Shown in pieces: positions 17,974-26,715 of a stretch of DNA of 46,742 nucleotides. The position numbers were made by a program, and so were the translations under genes. Each line of letters opens with the position of its first letter. Positions within the stretch are counted from its first letter, which is position 1. Under the pieces are notes generated by a model that was given only the letters and a program-made list of their open reading frames with translations, was not told where the DNA came from and did not search any database. Origin of the DNA: an uncultured Verrucomicrobiales bacterium (GTDB taxonomy: Bacteria > Verrucomicrobiota > Verrucomicrobiia > Verrucomicrobiales > Akkermansiaceae); contig CASICJ010000005.1 in NCBI GenBank assembly GCA_949373085.1, forward strand, positions 1 to 46,742. The letters are read 5' to 3'.

Positions 17974-19971
17974 CTACTTCTTTGCTTGGCTTGCCAAGGC
18001 TCGGAAGGATTTACTTAAAATCACCTCCCCTAAGATCGACTTCATCCGATATCCCTTAACAGCAGATTTTTTCACAATCTCATCGAGCGCAATTTGATCG
18101 GCCGGGCTCAATTGCCGCCCCAATGAAAAAACCAATAAGTGCCCCGCCAATCCCCGCACAAATCGCTCCTTTTCAAGAAGAACAGCATCCTTAAACTCAA
18201 CCACATTGGTGAATTTATGCTTTCGAAAAAGCACGCCTTCCATATCGACCTTGCGGCCATTTTCATATTTTTCACGCCACTTACCAATCGCATTAAAATT
18301 CTCCAGCGCAAACCCGAGCGGATCAATCTGTTCATGACATCCACGACAATCAGACCGCTTCCGATGCATCGACAACCTCTCACGCAAGGTCAGGTGTTCT
18401 TCCCCTTCTGTAGGATTCTCGCCAAGAGTTGGGACATCCGCCGGTGGAGGCTCAGGTGGGTTATTAAAAATTACTCCCGCCAACCAGGCACCACGAGTAA
18501 TTGGTTGAGTTCGCTCAGGCCCGGAAGTCATGGTCATCACCGCGGCATTCGTAATAACTCCGCCTAGGCGCCGATCCTCCAACGGCACGCGATGAAAATC
18601 AAGAACCCCCACCTGACCACTTCGTTTCTTAGCCGGGTTCCCCAGCTTCCCATAAGACTCTTCCAAATGACCTGAACGATAAGTAAAACTGGAATCAATA
18701 AATTCCGTCACCGGAAGATTTTCAATTAAGACAGTCTCAAAGAGCAGCAAAGGCTCCATCATCATGTGCATACTATCGCGATAAGCCAAAAAGTAGAACT
18801 CGGGAAATTTCTCGGGATCCGGCACCGACGAAATGATCCGGTCCAACTGCAACCACTGGGCCGGGAATGTGTCGCAGAAGCGCTTTAACTTCGGATCCTT
18901 CAGCATCCGGCCGAACTGCTTTTGTAAACCTTCTTCTTTTAACAACTCACCCGACTCAGCCGCTTTTAAAAGCTCCTCATCTGGGAGACTTCCCCAGAGA
19001 AAAAACGACAAACGGGAAGCCAACCCAAATCCATCACTTTCGGAATCATCATAGAGATAAAGGAACCTTGGCGAAGAAATGATGGCCGCAGCTACCAATT
19101 TCATTGCTTCTGAAAATTCAACTCCTCGCGCAAGTTGAACATCAACGAAACCCACATAGCGCTCCACCACTTCACTTTTAACCCAGCCCCGAAAAGCTCT
19201 GCGCAAAAATTTCTCTAGCCGCTCACGCACCACCACTTTCACCTCCCTCTTGTCACGAGGATCGAGTCTAAAAAACTCTTTCCAAATCCCAACCCGACGC
19301 GGGCCAAAATCCTGACTCCCTGTGATTGACTGCCCCAGCTTCAGGAACGATTCCATCAGGAGGGGTGACATGGAAAGGTGATCAGCCTGTGTGTCAAAAC
19401 CATGCTCGGCCCGGAGATCTTGTGGAAAAGCGGCGACACCCGCTAACCTAGGCTCAATCAACTGGGACTTCCCAAGCGGACGACTCCCCACCCTCACTAA
19501 ATCGCCCATCTTTCCAGAAGCTGGTTTAAAATATCCCCCGTGATCCCGGATCATTCTCTCTGGGAGACTGTAGACCGTGCATTTGAGTCCAAAAAGATCC
19601 TGCACGGCATTGTGATACTGGAAACGATTCATCCGCCGAATCGGAGTCGGCACAAAGGCCTTCTGCTCGGAAACCGCCTCAAATCGTAAACCCTCTAAAT
19701 CCGCTTGCAATTGCTTTCTCTCACCCACTTCAAGTGGCGGTTCATCCTCCGGAGGCATCTCCTCAAAATCAATGACATCAATAATTTCCTGCAATAGCTC
19801 CGGATCACCTTTGAGATGATCTAAATCAGTAATCTCCAAAAGATTCACCTTCCCCTTCACCTTTCCATCCTTCCCATGGCACTGAGCACAATTTTCGTGG
19901 AGTACTTTAAGAACCTCGGCACCATTCAGGGCGCTAAGGTACATCAAAAAAGTCAGTCCAAGAAATCGCAC
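17974..19971 (-). CDS. DUF1592-type protein with PSCyt1 cytochrome-like domain
   Basis: A 665-residue exported protein from GTG 19971, with a short signal peptide (to ALNGAE). Domains in order are a c-type haem motif C28-A-Q-C31-H32 in a cytochrome-like domain, DUF1587 (RMNRFQYHNAVQDLFGL, about residues 110-160), DUF1595 (KVVVRERLEKFLRRAFRGW), DUF1592 (FLAYRDSMHMMMEPLLLFE, FIDSSFTYRSGHLEE), DUF1588 (GGVITNAAVMTMTSGPERTQPI; a second haem-like motif C542-R-G-C545-H546) and DUF1585 (MKSILGEVILSKSF). It is the first gene of a two-gene unit with the DUF1552 protein. The haem motifs suggest redox work in the periplasm; the function is undetermined. Confidence 0.92.
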   Translation of the reverse strand: MRFLGLTFLMYLSALNGAEVLKVLHENCAQCHGKDGKVKGKVNLLEITDLDHLKGDPELLQEIIDVIDFEEMPPEDEPPLEVGERKQLQADLEGLRFEAVSEQKAFVPTPIRRMNRFQYHNAVQDLFGLKCTVYSLPERMIRDHGGYFKPASGKMGDLVRVGSRPLGKSQLIEPRLAGVAAFPQDLRAEHGFDTQADHLSMSPLLMESFLKLGQSITGSQDFGPRRVGIWKEFFRLDPRDKREVKVVVRERLEKFLRRAFRGWVKSEVVERYVGFVDVQLARGVEFSEAMKLVAAAIISSPRFLYLYDDSESDGFGLASRLSFFLWGSLPDEELLKAAESGELLKEEGLQKQFGRMLKDPKLKRFCDTFPAQWLQLDRIISSVPDPEKFPEFYFLAYRDSMHMMMEPLLLFETVLIENLPVTEFIDSSFTYRSGHLEESYGKLGNPAKKRSGQVGVLDFHRVPLEDRRLGGVITNAAVMTMTSGPERTQPITRGAWLAGVIFNNPPEPPPADVPTLGENPTEGEEHLTLRERLSMHRKRSDCRGCHEQIDPLGFALENFNAIGKWREKYENGRKVDMEGVLFRKHKFTNVVEFKDAVLLEKERFVRGLAGHLLVFSLGRQLSPADQIALDEIVKKSAVKGYRMKSILGEVILSKSFRALASQAKK

Positions 19972-20050
19972 TTTAAGGATACTTTTTCCCCAACCTCCAT
20001 CTTACGAGCTTTCTCTTGTCAAAACATCAATCTAATCAGAAAATCTAACG

Positions 20051-20821
20051 GTGAGCTTTCTACGAATTTTCGTCTTTTTAACTATCTCCCTCCATGCGGA
20101 GACAATCCGCGATCTCAAGTATGATACGAAACACGAGCGAAACACTCTCGATTTCTATCCCGCGCTCAAAAAGGGAGAAAAACCCGCGCCCGTCTTCGTT
20201 TGGTTCCACGGCGGGGGATTCCGTAACGGAGATAAAAACCAGATTGAAAAGTATGGCCGTTCGACTTTAGAAAAATACCAAAAGGCCGGTTATGCCATCG
20301 TGAGTTGCAACTATCCATTCCTCGGTAAAGACATGGAATATCGTGATATCGTAGATCACTGCGGAAGAGCCGTAAAATTTGTGCGCTCTCAATCAAAAAG
20401 TTGGGATATCGATCCGAACCGACTGGCCTGTGGAGGAGTCTCAGCCGGAGCTCTCATCAGCCAATTTCTCGGTTATCACGATGACCTCGCAGACCCGGAA
20501 GCAAAAGACCCCATCGATAAACTGAGCTCTCGTCCCGGCGTCGTCGTTGGCGTGATGCAACCCATTGGGACGAAAGACTTCGCACTCGGTTTTATGGACA
20601 AAGGTGAAGCTCCACTTTTCCTCTACTCGAACGCGAAACCCAGCGACTTCATTCATCCACCCAAGCAACTTGAGCTCATTCGTGACAAAGCAAAATCGCT
20701 GGGCATTCCAGTGGAAGCCTATGGCGGCCCGCGCAACAAACTTCCCCAAGTGAAAAAAGGTGAGAACTGGATCGATCTTCAGCTGAAGTTCTGTAACGAG
20801 CATCTCAAGGTCAGGTCTTAG
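20051..20821 (+). CDS. Secreted alpha/beta-hydrolase, esterase-like, catalytic His not evident
   Basis: A 256-residue alpha/beta-hydrolase of the carboxylesterase/BD-FAE type, starting at GTG 20051 with a short signal peptide (to LHAE). The oxyanion motif HGGG (residues 53-56) and the nucleophile elbow G129-V-S131-A-G133 are intact. The usual acid could be in 'KPSDF' (D199). The expected catalytic His near residue 225-230 is replaced by 'YGGPRNKLP', and the only other late His residues (202, 251) are not in the usual setting. It may be inactive, use another residue, or belong to a subfamily with a shifted His. The neighbours suggest a carbohydrate ester substrate, but this is inferred. DUF1080 lies 82 bases downstream. 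Confidence 0.8.
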   Translation: MSFLRIFVFLTISLHAETIRDLKYDTKHERNTLDFYPALKKGEKPAPVFVWFHGGGFRNGDKNQIEKYGRSTLEKYQKAGYAIVSCNYPFLGKDMEYRDIVDHCGRAVKFVRSQSKSWDIDPNRLACGGVSAGALISQFLGYHDDLADPEAKDPIDKLSSRPGVVVGVMQPIGTKDFALGFMDKGEAPLFLYSNAKPSDFIHPPKQLELIRDKAKSLGIPVEAYGGPRNKLPQVKKGENWIDLQLKFCNEHLKVRS

Positions 20822-20903
20822 CTCTTCGGCCATTACCGACGGCCTTTTCGGGAGAATCACAGGAAAACGAAAGGCCAACTCCTCAGCTGCGTATGCTTGT
20901 TCT

Positions 20904-21479
20904 ATGAGATATTTCCTTTATTTTCTTTTTACTTTCACGGCCTTTGGCAGCGATTCTTTATTCAACGGTAAAGACCTCACTGGCTGGAAATCAGATGCCA
21001 AGGGCGACTTTGCTTACTGGACCGCCAAAGATGGCGTTCTACACTGTCAGTCTGGCCCCAAGAAAAAAGGCTCCGTTCTTTGGACCACTAAAGAATTCCA
21101 AGATTTCACTCTCACTCTGGAATACAAACTCGGTCATGGCACCATCGACTCAGGTGTGATGTTGAAAAAAAACCACGATCAGATTCAAATCGGTATTTCC
21201 GGCTCACTAAAGCGCGATTTGACCGCTTCTCCCTACATTCCGGGAAAAGGCTATCCGGTCGAAGGCAAGGAAGCGATTGCCGCTGTGAAACCCAAGGATT
21301 GGAATATTCTTAAGATCGTAGTGAAAGGAACCACCTACAAAACTTGGCTCAATGGGGTTAAAGGGGTCACCTATGATTCAAAAACTGCGATCGAAAAAGG
21401 CCCCCTCGGCCTCCAACTTCACGGGGGTCGCGACATGTCGATCTCCTTTCGAAAGATTGAGATCATCGAACAGAAATAA
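20904..21479 (+). CDS. DUF1080 domain protein (3-keto-glycoside hydrolase/lyase type)
   Basis: A secreted DUF1080 protein of 191 residues, with a signal peptide (to FTAFGS) followed by 'LFNGKDLTGWKSD', the usual opening of the family. Other marks are 'GVLHCQSG', 'DFTLTLEYKLGHGTIDSGVML', 'WNILKIVVKGTTYKTWLNGV' and 'GPLGLQLHGGRDMSISFRKIEI'. The fold is concanavalin-like. Members have been reported as 3-keto-glycoside hydrolases or lyases that act after oxidation at C3 of a sugar. It follows the hydrolase gene on the same strand and converges with a TIM-barrel gene that would suit a later step. The exact substrate cannot be told. Confidence 0.88.
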   Translation: MRYFLYFLFTFTAFGSDSLFNGKDLTGWKSDAKGDFAYWTAKDGVLHCQSGPKKKGSVLWTTKEFQDFTLTLEYKLGHGTIDSGVMLKKNHDQIQIGISGSLKRDLTASPYIPGKGYPVEGKEAIAAVKPKDWNILKIVVKGTTYKTWLNGVKGVTYDSKTAIEKGPLGLQLHGGRDMSISFRKIEIIEQK

Positions 21480-21552
21480 GGTAACCCTCCTCGAGCCGAT
21501 CCAAATCGGGTTCGAGAAAAATCGATCGCCGCCCTCGGGAGCTTCACTCTAC

Positions 21553-21585
21553 AAAAAAAGCCTCTGGAAAATTATTCCAGAGGCT
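21553..21585 (-). terminator. Terminator between DUF1080 and the TIM-barrel gene, bidirectional
   Basis: Eleven-base perfect arms (21559-21569 and 21575-21585) with a five-base loop. On the minus strand a seven-T run follows, so it ends the TIM-barrel operon. On the plus strand a weaker CTTTC follows, and it may also end the DUF1080 transcript. Confidence 0.85.
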
Positions 21586-21604
21586 CTTTCTAATTCTAGA
21601 CTTT

Positions 21605-22489
21605 CTAGACCGTGCAGATATCGATGGCCTGCTTGAGAGAGGTCAAAGGATCATTTTTAGGTCTGAATTCCTGACCGAGATATCCTTTGTAACCCAGCTT
21701 CGCTAGGGCTTTGCAGATGCCCACATAGTTCAATTCCTGAGTATCATCGATCTCGTTACGCCCCGGAACACCCGCAGTGTGGAAGTGGGAAATGGCATCG
21801 ATGTGCTTACTGAAAGTTGCAATGCAATCGCCCTCCATAATCTGCATGTGGTAGATATCATACAACAGCTTGAAGCGCTCGGAACCGACCTCTTTGACCA
21901 GATCGGCACCCCACTGGGTCCGATCGCAAAGGTAATCCCTATGATCCTTCTTCGAGTTCAAGAGCTCCATCGAAATTGTAATGTTGTGCTTCTCGGCAAT
22001 CGGCATGATTCGCTTCAACCCCTCGGCACAGTTTTTCAAACCCTCTTCGTCGGTGAGGCCACGACGATTTCCAGAGAAAGCAATCACCTGAGGAACATTC
22101 CCGGCTTTGGCTGCAAGAGGAATGATCTCTTCATAAATTTTCACGAGCGTGTCGTGATTTTCCTTTTTCTCAAAAGAGGTTCCAATCCCACCAATTCCCT
22201 TGATGGGACGAGGACGGCCCATCGCGCATTCAAGTCCGTGCTTGGCAACAGTTTCCCACTGGTTAGGAAAAAGAATCTCGATCGACTCAATCCCCATCTT
22301 CTTTACCTCCACACAGAATTGATCAAGCGGAATGTTTCCAAAGCACCAATGACAAACTGAGTGCTTAAACTCGGCTCCGGCTTTCGCCGCATCTTCTTCA
22401 GCAGCTTTAACTTGTGCTCCCAGAGCAGAAAAAACAGCAGCAGTAGCAGCGCCACCCGAAAGGGCCGTAAGTGATTTTCTTCGGTTCAT
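21605..22489 (-). CDS. TIM-barrel sugar isomerase/epimerase, hydroxypyruvate isomerase-like
   Basis: An exported xylose-isomerase-like TIM barrel of 294 residues from ATG 22489; the longer frame to 22600 overlaps the DUF1501 gene and is less likely. The N-terminus is a Tat-like signal (MNRRKSLTALSGGAATAAVFSALG). The metal-site pattern is that of hydroxypyruvate isomerase relatives: Glu in 'ISMELLNSK', Asp and His in 'KLLYDIYHMQIMEGD', His in 'SHFHTAGVPGRNEID' and Glu in 'LGQEFRP'. Because it is exported and neighbours DUF1080, a role in periplasmic sugar processing is more likely than one in glyoxylate metabolism. It is the last gene of an operon with DUF1501 and DUF1549/DUF1553 genes. Confidence 0.88.
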   Translation of the reverse strand: MNRRKSLTALSGGAATAAVFSALGAQVKAAEEDAAKAGAEFKHSVCHWCFGNIPLDQFCVEVKKMGIESIEILFPNQWETVAKHGLECAMGRPRPIKGIGGIGTSFEKKENHDTLVKIYEEIIPLAAKAGNVPQVIAFSGNRRGLTDEEGLKNCAEGLKRIMPIAEKHNITISMELLNSKKDHRDYLCDRTQWGADLVKEVGSERFKLLYDIYHMQIMEGDCIATFSKHIDAISHFHTAGVPGRNEIDDTQELNYVGICKALAKLGYKGYLGQEFRPKNDPLTSLKQAIDICTV

Positions 22490-22568
22490 CGTTGAGATCA
22501 ATACAGGACAAGAAGCGGTTCTTTGTCGAGAAATGAAACTAATGATTTTGCGAAGGCCATCAAAGACC

Positions 22569-24014
22569 CTAAGCAAGGATTTCTTGGATAACCTTTCCAT
22601 GAACGTCGGTCAAACGGCGGTCAATACTGTCCTTACGGAATACCAATTTCTCGTGATCAATCCCAAGCAAATGAAGAATGGTGGCATGAATATCATACAC
22701 TTGTGTAGGATTTTTACGGTCCGCTGGTTTGTAACCCCATTCATCACTCTCGCCATGAGTGACACCGCCGCGCACCCCACCCCCAGCAAGCCAGTTGGTG
22801 AATACGTGAGGATTATGATCACGCCCTTTGCTTCCTTGTGTCGAAGGCATACGCCCAAATTCAGTAGTCCAAAGAATCACGGTATCTTCGAGCATTCCAC
22901 GTTGTTTCAAATCCTTGATGAGGGCGGCCGTTCCAATCGCCATACCACGCGAAAGCGGACCATGTTCACGTTCGATATCTTCGTGACTATCCCAATTACG
23001 CCGGGGGAAGCCGTTGTCATTGCCCGACCAAATCTGCACAAACTTTACTCCTCGCTCCAAAAGGCGGCGCGCAGAAAGACATTTTCGGCCAAAGGCATCC
23101 GCCTCTTCCTTCCAATTAATCTCCTTTGGCCACTTTTTGCCATCAGAGGAAAGGCCATACATTGACTTGATATAATCCGGCTCACCAGAGAGATCGAGTG
23201 CTTCGGGCGCGGCCAGTTGCATTCGCGCCGCCAGTTCGTAGCTTTGGATCCTAGCCTCTAGACGCGAATCGCCGGAACGTTGTTCCGCGTATTTCCGGTT
23301 CAATTTCCCAAGCAAGCTTCCGGCATCTTTCTCAGCCTGTGGCGTAAGATATTTTGCGCTCTCATGAGGAAAAAGATGGGTAATGGGCTCACTCGTTCCC
23401 GGACGAATGATCGTTCCCTGATGAACAGTCGGCAAAAAAGCCGAAGCCCAATTCTTAGGTCCATTTGAGGCATATCCCCGATGATCAGGAAGGACCACAA
23501 AAGTTGGCAAATTATCATTTAGGCTTCCTAGCCCATAACTCACCCACGACCCCATTCCCGGAAATCCAGGACGATCAAAACCCGTAGCTTGTAGGTAGGT
23601 TGCCTGACTATGAACTCCAGTCTTACCCGTCATATTATGAATAAAGGCCATGTCATTCACCACCTCGCCCAGGGGCGAAACGGTCTCTCCCAGCAACTTA
23701 CCGCAGGCCCCATGCGGCGCGAAGTCCCACACCGGTTTTTTCCAAGGACCTAGACCATTTTGAAAAGCTTCCACATGCTCTCCAAAATCCGATTTTTCAC
23801 CGTGTCGCTTAACCAACTCTGGCTTGTAATCAAAGAGATCAAGATGGCTCGCAGCACCAGCCATGAAGAGCTGGATCACCCTTTTCGCCTTAGGCCGATG
23901 GTGGGCTTCTTGCAAAAATCCGCCACCCTGGGCCTCGCCTCCAAGAAGAGAGGACAAGGCGATCCCTCCGAGGCCGCCGCCGGATTGCCACAAAAAATCA
24001 CGCCGGTTTGTCAT
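22569..24014 (-). CDS. DUF1501 family protein with Tat-type signal
   Basis: A DUF1501 protein of 481 residues from ATG 24014, which starts a Tat signal (TNRRDFLWQSGGGLGGIALSSLL). The fold resembles alkaline phosphatase/sulfatase. Family marks are 'KAKRVIQLFMAGAASHLDLFDYKPEL', 'FAPHGACGKLLGETVSPLGEV', 'GFPGMGSWVSYGLGS', 'GNDNGFPRRNWDSHEDIEREH' and 'WTTEFGRMPSTQGSKGRDHNP'. It lies only four bases after the DUF1549/DUF1553 gene, the standard partner, and 79 bases before the TIM-barrel gene. The enzyme activity is not known to me. Confidence 0.93.
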   Translation of the reverse strand: MTNRRDFLWQSGGGLGGIALSSLLGGEAQGGGFLQEAHHRPKAKRVIQLFMAGAASHLDLFDYKPELVKRHGEKSDFGEHVEAFQNGLGPWKKPVWDFAPHGACGKLLGETVSPLGEVVNDMAFIHNMTGKTGVHSQATYLQATGFDRPGFPGMGSWVSYGLGSLNDNLPTFVVLPDHRGYASNGPKNWASAFLPTVHQGTIIRPGTSEPITHLFPHESAKYLTPQAEKDAGSLLGKLNRKYAEQRSGDSRLEARIQSYELAARMQLAAPEALDLSGEPDYIKSMYGLSSDGKKWPKEINWKEEADAFGRKCLSARRLLERGVKFVQIWSGNDNGFPRRNWDSHEDIEREHGPLSRGMAIGTAALIKDLKQRGMLEDTVILWTTEFGRMPSTQGSKGRDHNPHVFTNWLAGGGVRGGVTHGESDEWGYKPADRKNPTQVYDIHATILHLLGIDHEKLVFRKDSIDRRLTDVHGKVIQEILA

Positions 24015-24018
24015 CGCT

Positions 24019-26616
24019 TTAATCCACGTAGGAAAACTCACTCATATTAAAAACTAATCTCACCAAGGCCGCCATGCCATGAGAGCTGGCATAGCCCTCT
24101 AAAAGGCCTCGTTCCTCTGGTCTTACGGGCCTCCCAAGGGAACGTGCAATCAACTCACCCACAGGGTCATCCTTGCCTTTCAAATCAACCGCGACATGCT
24201 CTGCCATGCGAAGAATAAAACGGTTGTTCAACATCGCAAGGGCTTGCAAAGAAGTCGTCGTTTCACTCCTCTTATCAACCAATAAGGAAGGGTCAGCACA
24301 ATCTAGAGCATCCATAAATGGCTGGGGTTGAGAACGAACCAGAAAACGATAGATAGCCCGACGATGGGTCGCCGGGTCATCAGGATCCGCCTTGTGATAT
24401 TGGTAATGCGGAGAGTGTTGAGGCTTCTCGATAATAAAATCCTGAAAGGACGGGCCTCCCATTTTGAGGTTCATTTTCCCGGCCACCATAAGAACGGTGT
24501 CACGGACCACCTCCGCTTCAAGCCGTCTCCGATTCTGCCTCCAGAGAAATCGATTCGAGCCATCTACTGAGGCATTTTCAGGACGGCCCGAGCTTTTTTG
24601 ACGATAGGTTTCACTCAGGAGGATCATACGATGAAGTTTTTTTAATGACCCACCGCCATCACGAAATTCAACCGCTAACCAGTCGAGTAATTCGGGATTT
24701 ATCGGTTTTTCACCGATCCGGCCAAAATCGTTGGCAGTCTCAACCAGCCCGACTCCAAAGTGCTGTTGCCAAACCCGGTTAACAATGCTTCGCCAAGTGA
24801 GCTTATTTTTGGGATGCACCACCCAATTGGCCAACGCGACCCTGCGATCTCCTTCCAAGTGATTCGCTGGGAGATCGAAGGAATTTACGCCCTCCACAAT
24901 TCCGGGAACCGGAGCAGGCCCTACTACATCAAGCGGGCTAGTCACATCACCTCGATTCAGGATACGTATTTCTCGTGGCTTTCCGTTCACATGACCACGG
25001 CCCATGAAATTTCCATTTCCATGATGGACCTTGGCCACGTAGACTCGCTTAGGTTTAGGGAGAGCCGAGACTTTTCTCTCCAATTCTTTCACCTCGTCAG
25101 CAAATTGCTTTTCCTTTTTTAATAAGCTTCCCGCATGTTTTTGCAGAAGGTGATCATACCGCTCCTTCTCCTTAGGATCAATTTTCAAGACCCCAGTGCC
25201 CGTTTTTCCATCAATCAGATTAGCACGACCCCACCGCGGCATAGCCTGAATGGAATCGAGAGCCTCCACTTTTTTCGGAATCAAAGATTTGCCGTTTGAA
25301 ATCACCTTCACCTCACTCAAAGCGAAGATCCAATCATTGCTCAAAGGCCCTCCTTTATGACGGCGACTCCACAACTTGGTCGCGACTATCCGAACGAAGC
25401 GAGCCTTCTTTCCCTGCCCCTTAATTACGATAGGCCCTGCTCCTGGGCGGGAGAAGTCGGCCTCGGTTTGATCCGCTAAAATTGATTTGGTAACAAATTC
25501 CTCGTCATCAGAAATCTCGACCCGGAAACGATGGGGAAATCCAAAATCTGGGAATCCATACTCATCCGCAGTAAAAATCTCTACTTTGCCCAATGGTAAG
25601 GAACTTCCCAAATCGACCTGCACCCACTTCACCGTATCCTGCTGGGCTGAAACTTGACTGTGGTATCCATATCGATCTGATCGTTTATCCTCAGACCCAG
25701 TGACCAATTTCTCCAGCTTCTTCAGCTCAGGGGTTTTAGCAACATCGATATCAGCTCGCACTTTTGTTAACTTAGATTGCTTCGCTGAGATCTGCGCTAC
25801 CAGGTTCGCGCGCTTATCAACGACCGCCGGATCCAAGTCATACTCGCGGTCGGACCGATCAAGAGCAGCGAAAATCGATTGCAAGGAATAGTAGTCCTTC
25901 ATCGTGACCGGATCCGCCTTATGGTCGTGACACTGGGCGCATTGCACCGTGAACGAACAGAAAGTCGTCATGACTGCGGTCACCATATCGTCACGGTCCA
26001 GATGGCGCGCTACCTTCCCATCGATTTTACTCTCAGGAACCTCGGCATGTCCGATGAGATCCCATGGCCCCGCAGCCAAAAATCCAGTGGCCTCGATCCC
26101 GTCACGGCGATGGGGCAGGAGTCTATCTCCGGCGATCTGCTCCCTTACAAATTCCGCGTAGGGTTTGTCCTCATTGAATGCGCGGATTACGTAATCTCGA
26201 TAAGGCCAAGCATGATTTCGGGGCTGGTCTTTATCGTATCCGTGAGTCTCTCCGAAATGAACCACATCAAGCCAGTGCCGCGCCCAGCGTTCACCATATC
26301 GAGGCGAGGCCAAAAGTTCATCCACCAATTCCCGATAAGCCTCAGGCCTTTCGTCTTGCACGAAGGTATCCATCCTTTTTGGTGAAAGGGGCATTCCCCA
26401 AAGATCGAAAGCCAAACGACGCGCCAACACCCGCTTTTCTGCAGCACCCGAAGAAGTAAGCCCAAGTTGCTTCTGCTTCGCCCGAATAAACCGATCCACA
26501 ATTACCTTCTCAGCCCCGGACGGAACCTCAGGACGCTCAAGGGGCTGCATTGACCACCATACCTCTTGGCCATTCAGACCAATAAGGGTCATTAGAAGGA
26601 CAAAGGCAAAGCGCAT
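24019..26616 (-). CDS. DUF1549/DUF1553 (PSCyt2-PSD1) protein with a discoidin domain
   Basis: An 865-residue exported protein from ATG 26616, with a signal peptide (to LNGQE). DUF1549 occupies about residues 35-250 (LAFDLWGMPLSP, LASPRYGERWARHWLDVVHFGETHGYD) and ends with the haem-like motif C226-A-Q-C229-H230. A short coiled coil follows, then an F5/8 type C (discoidin) domain at about 315-443 (TVKWVQVDLGSSLPLGKVEIF, ARFVRIVATKLW). The C-terminal DUF1553 part contains 'NWVVHPKNKLTWRSIVNRVWQQHFG', 'GSLKKLHRMILLSETYRQ', 'RRRLEAEVVRDTVL' and 'SLQALAMLNNRFILRMAE'. The discoidin insert suggests a polysaccharide or surface ligand. It leads the operon with DUF1501 and the TIM barrel. Confidence 0.92.
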   Translation of the reverse strand: MRFAFVLLMTLIGLNGQEVWWSMQPLERPEVPSGAEKVIVDRFIRAKQKQLGLTSSGAAEKRVLARRLAFDLWGMPLSPKRMDTFVQDERPEAYRELVDELLASPRYGERWARHWLDVVHFGETHGYDKDQPRNHAWPYRDYVIRAFNEDKPYAEFVREQIAGDRLLPHRRDGIEATGFLAAGPWDLIGHAEVPESKIDGKVARHLDRDDMVTAVMTTFCSFTVQCAQCHDHKADPVTMKDYYSLQSIFAALDRSDREYDLDPAVVDKRANLVAQISAKQSKLTKVRADIDVAKTPELKKLEKLVTGSEDKRSDRYGYHSQVSAQQDTVKWVQVDLGSSLPLGKVEIFTADEYGFPDFGFPHRFRVEISDDEEFVTKSILADQTEADFSRPGAGPIVIKGQGKKARFVRIVATKLWSRRHKGGPLSNDWIFALSEVKVISNGKSLIPKKVEALDSIQAMPRWGRANLIDGKTGTGVLKIDPKEKERYDHLLQKHAGSLLKKEKQFADEVKELERKVSALPKPKRVYVAKVHHGNGNFMGRGHVNGKPREIRILNRGDVTSPLDVVGPAPVPGIVEGVNSFDLPANHLEGDRRVALANWVVHPKNKLTWRSIVNRVWQQHFGVGLVETANDFGRIGEKPINPELLDWLAVEFRDGGGSLKKLHRMILLSETYRQKSSGRPENASVDGSNRFLWRQNRRRLEAEVVRDTVLMVAGKMNLKMGGPSFQDFIIEKPQHSPHYQYHKADPDDPATHRRAIYRFLVRSQPQPFMDALDCADPSLLVDKRSETTTSLQALAMLNNRFILRMAEHVAVDLKGKDDPVGELIARSLGRPVRPEERGLLEGYASSHGMAALVRLVFNMSEFSYVD

Positions 26617-26656
26617 CTCAGACGACAGCAAAGCAGTAAACCGAACACTGATAAAA

Positions 26657-26687
26657 CAAAAAAACACAAGGCCATGAGACCTTGCGC
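26657..26687 (-). terminator. Terminator of the PEP-CTERM gene at 26.7-27.5 kb
   Basis: On the minus strand a hairpin (CAAGGTC, loop TCAT, GGCCTTG, one G-T pair) is followed by TGTTTTTTT. It lies 29 bases after the PEP-CTERM stop and just upstream of the DUF1549/DUF1553 start. Confidence 0.75.
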
Positions 26688-26715
26688 TTTGGTAATTTGG
26701 TTCTGAAAAGGACGC

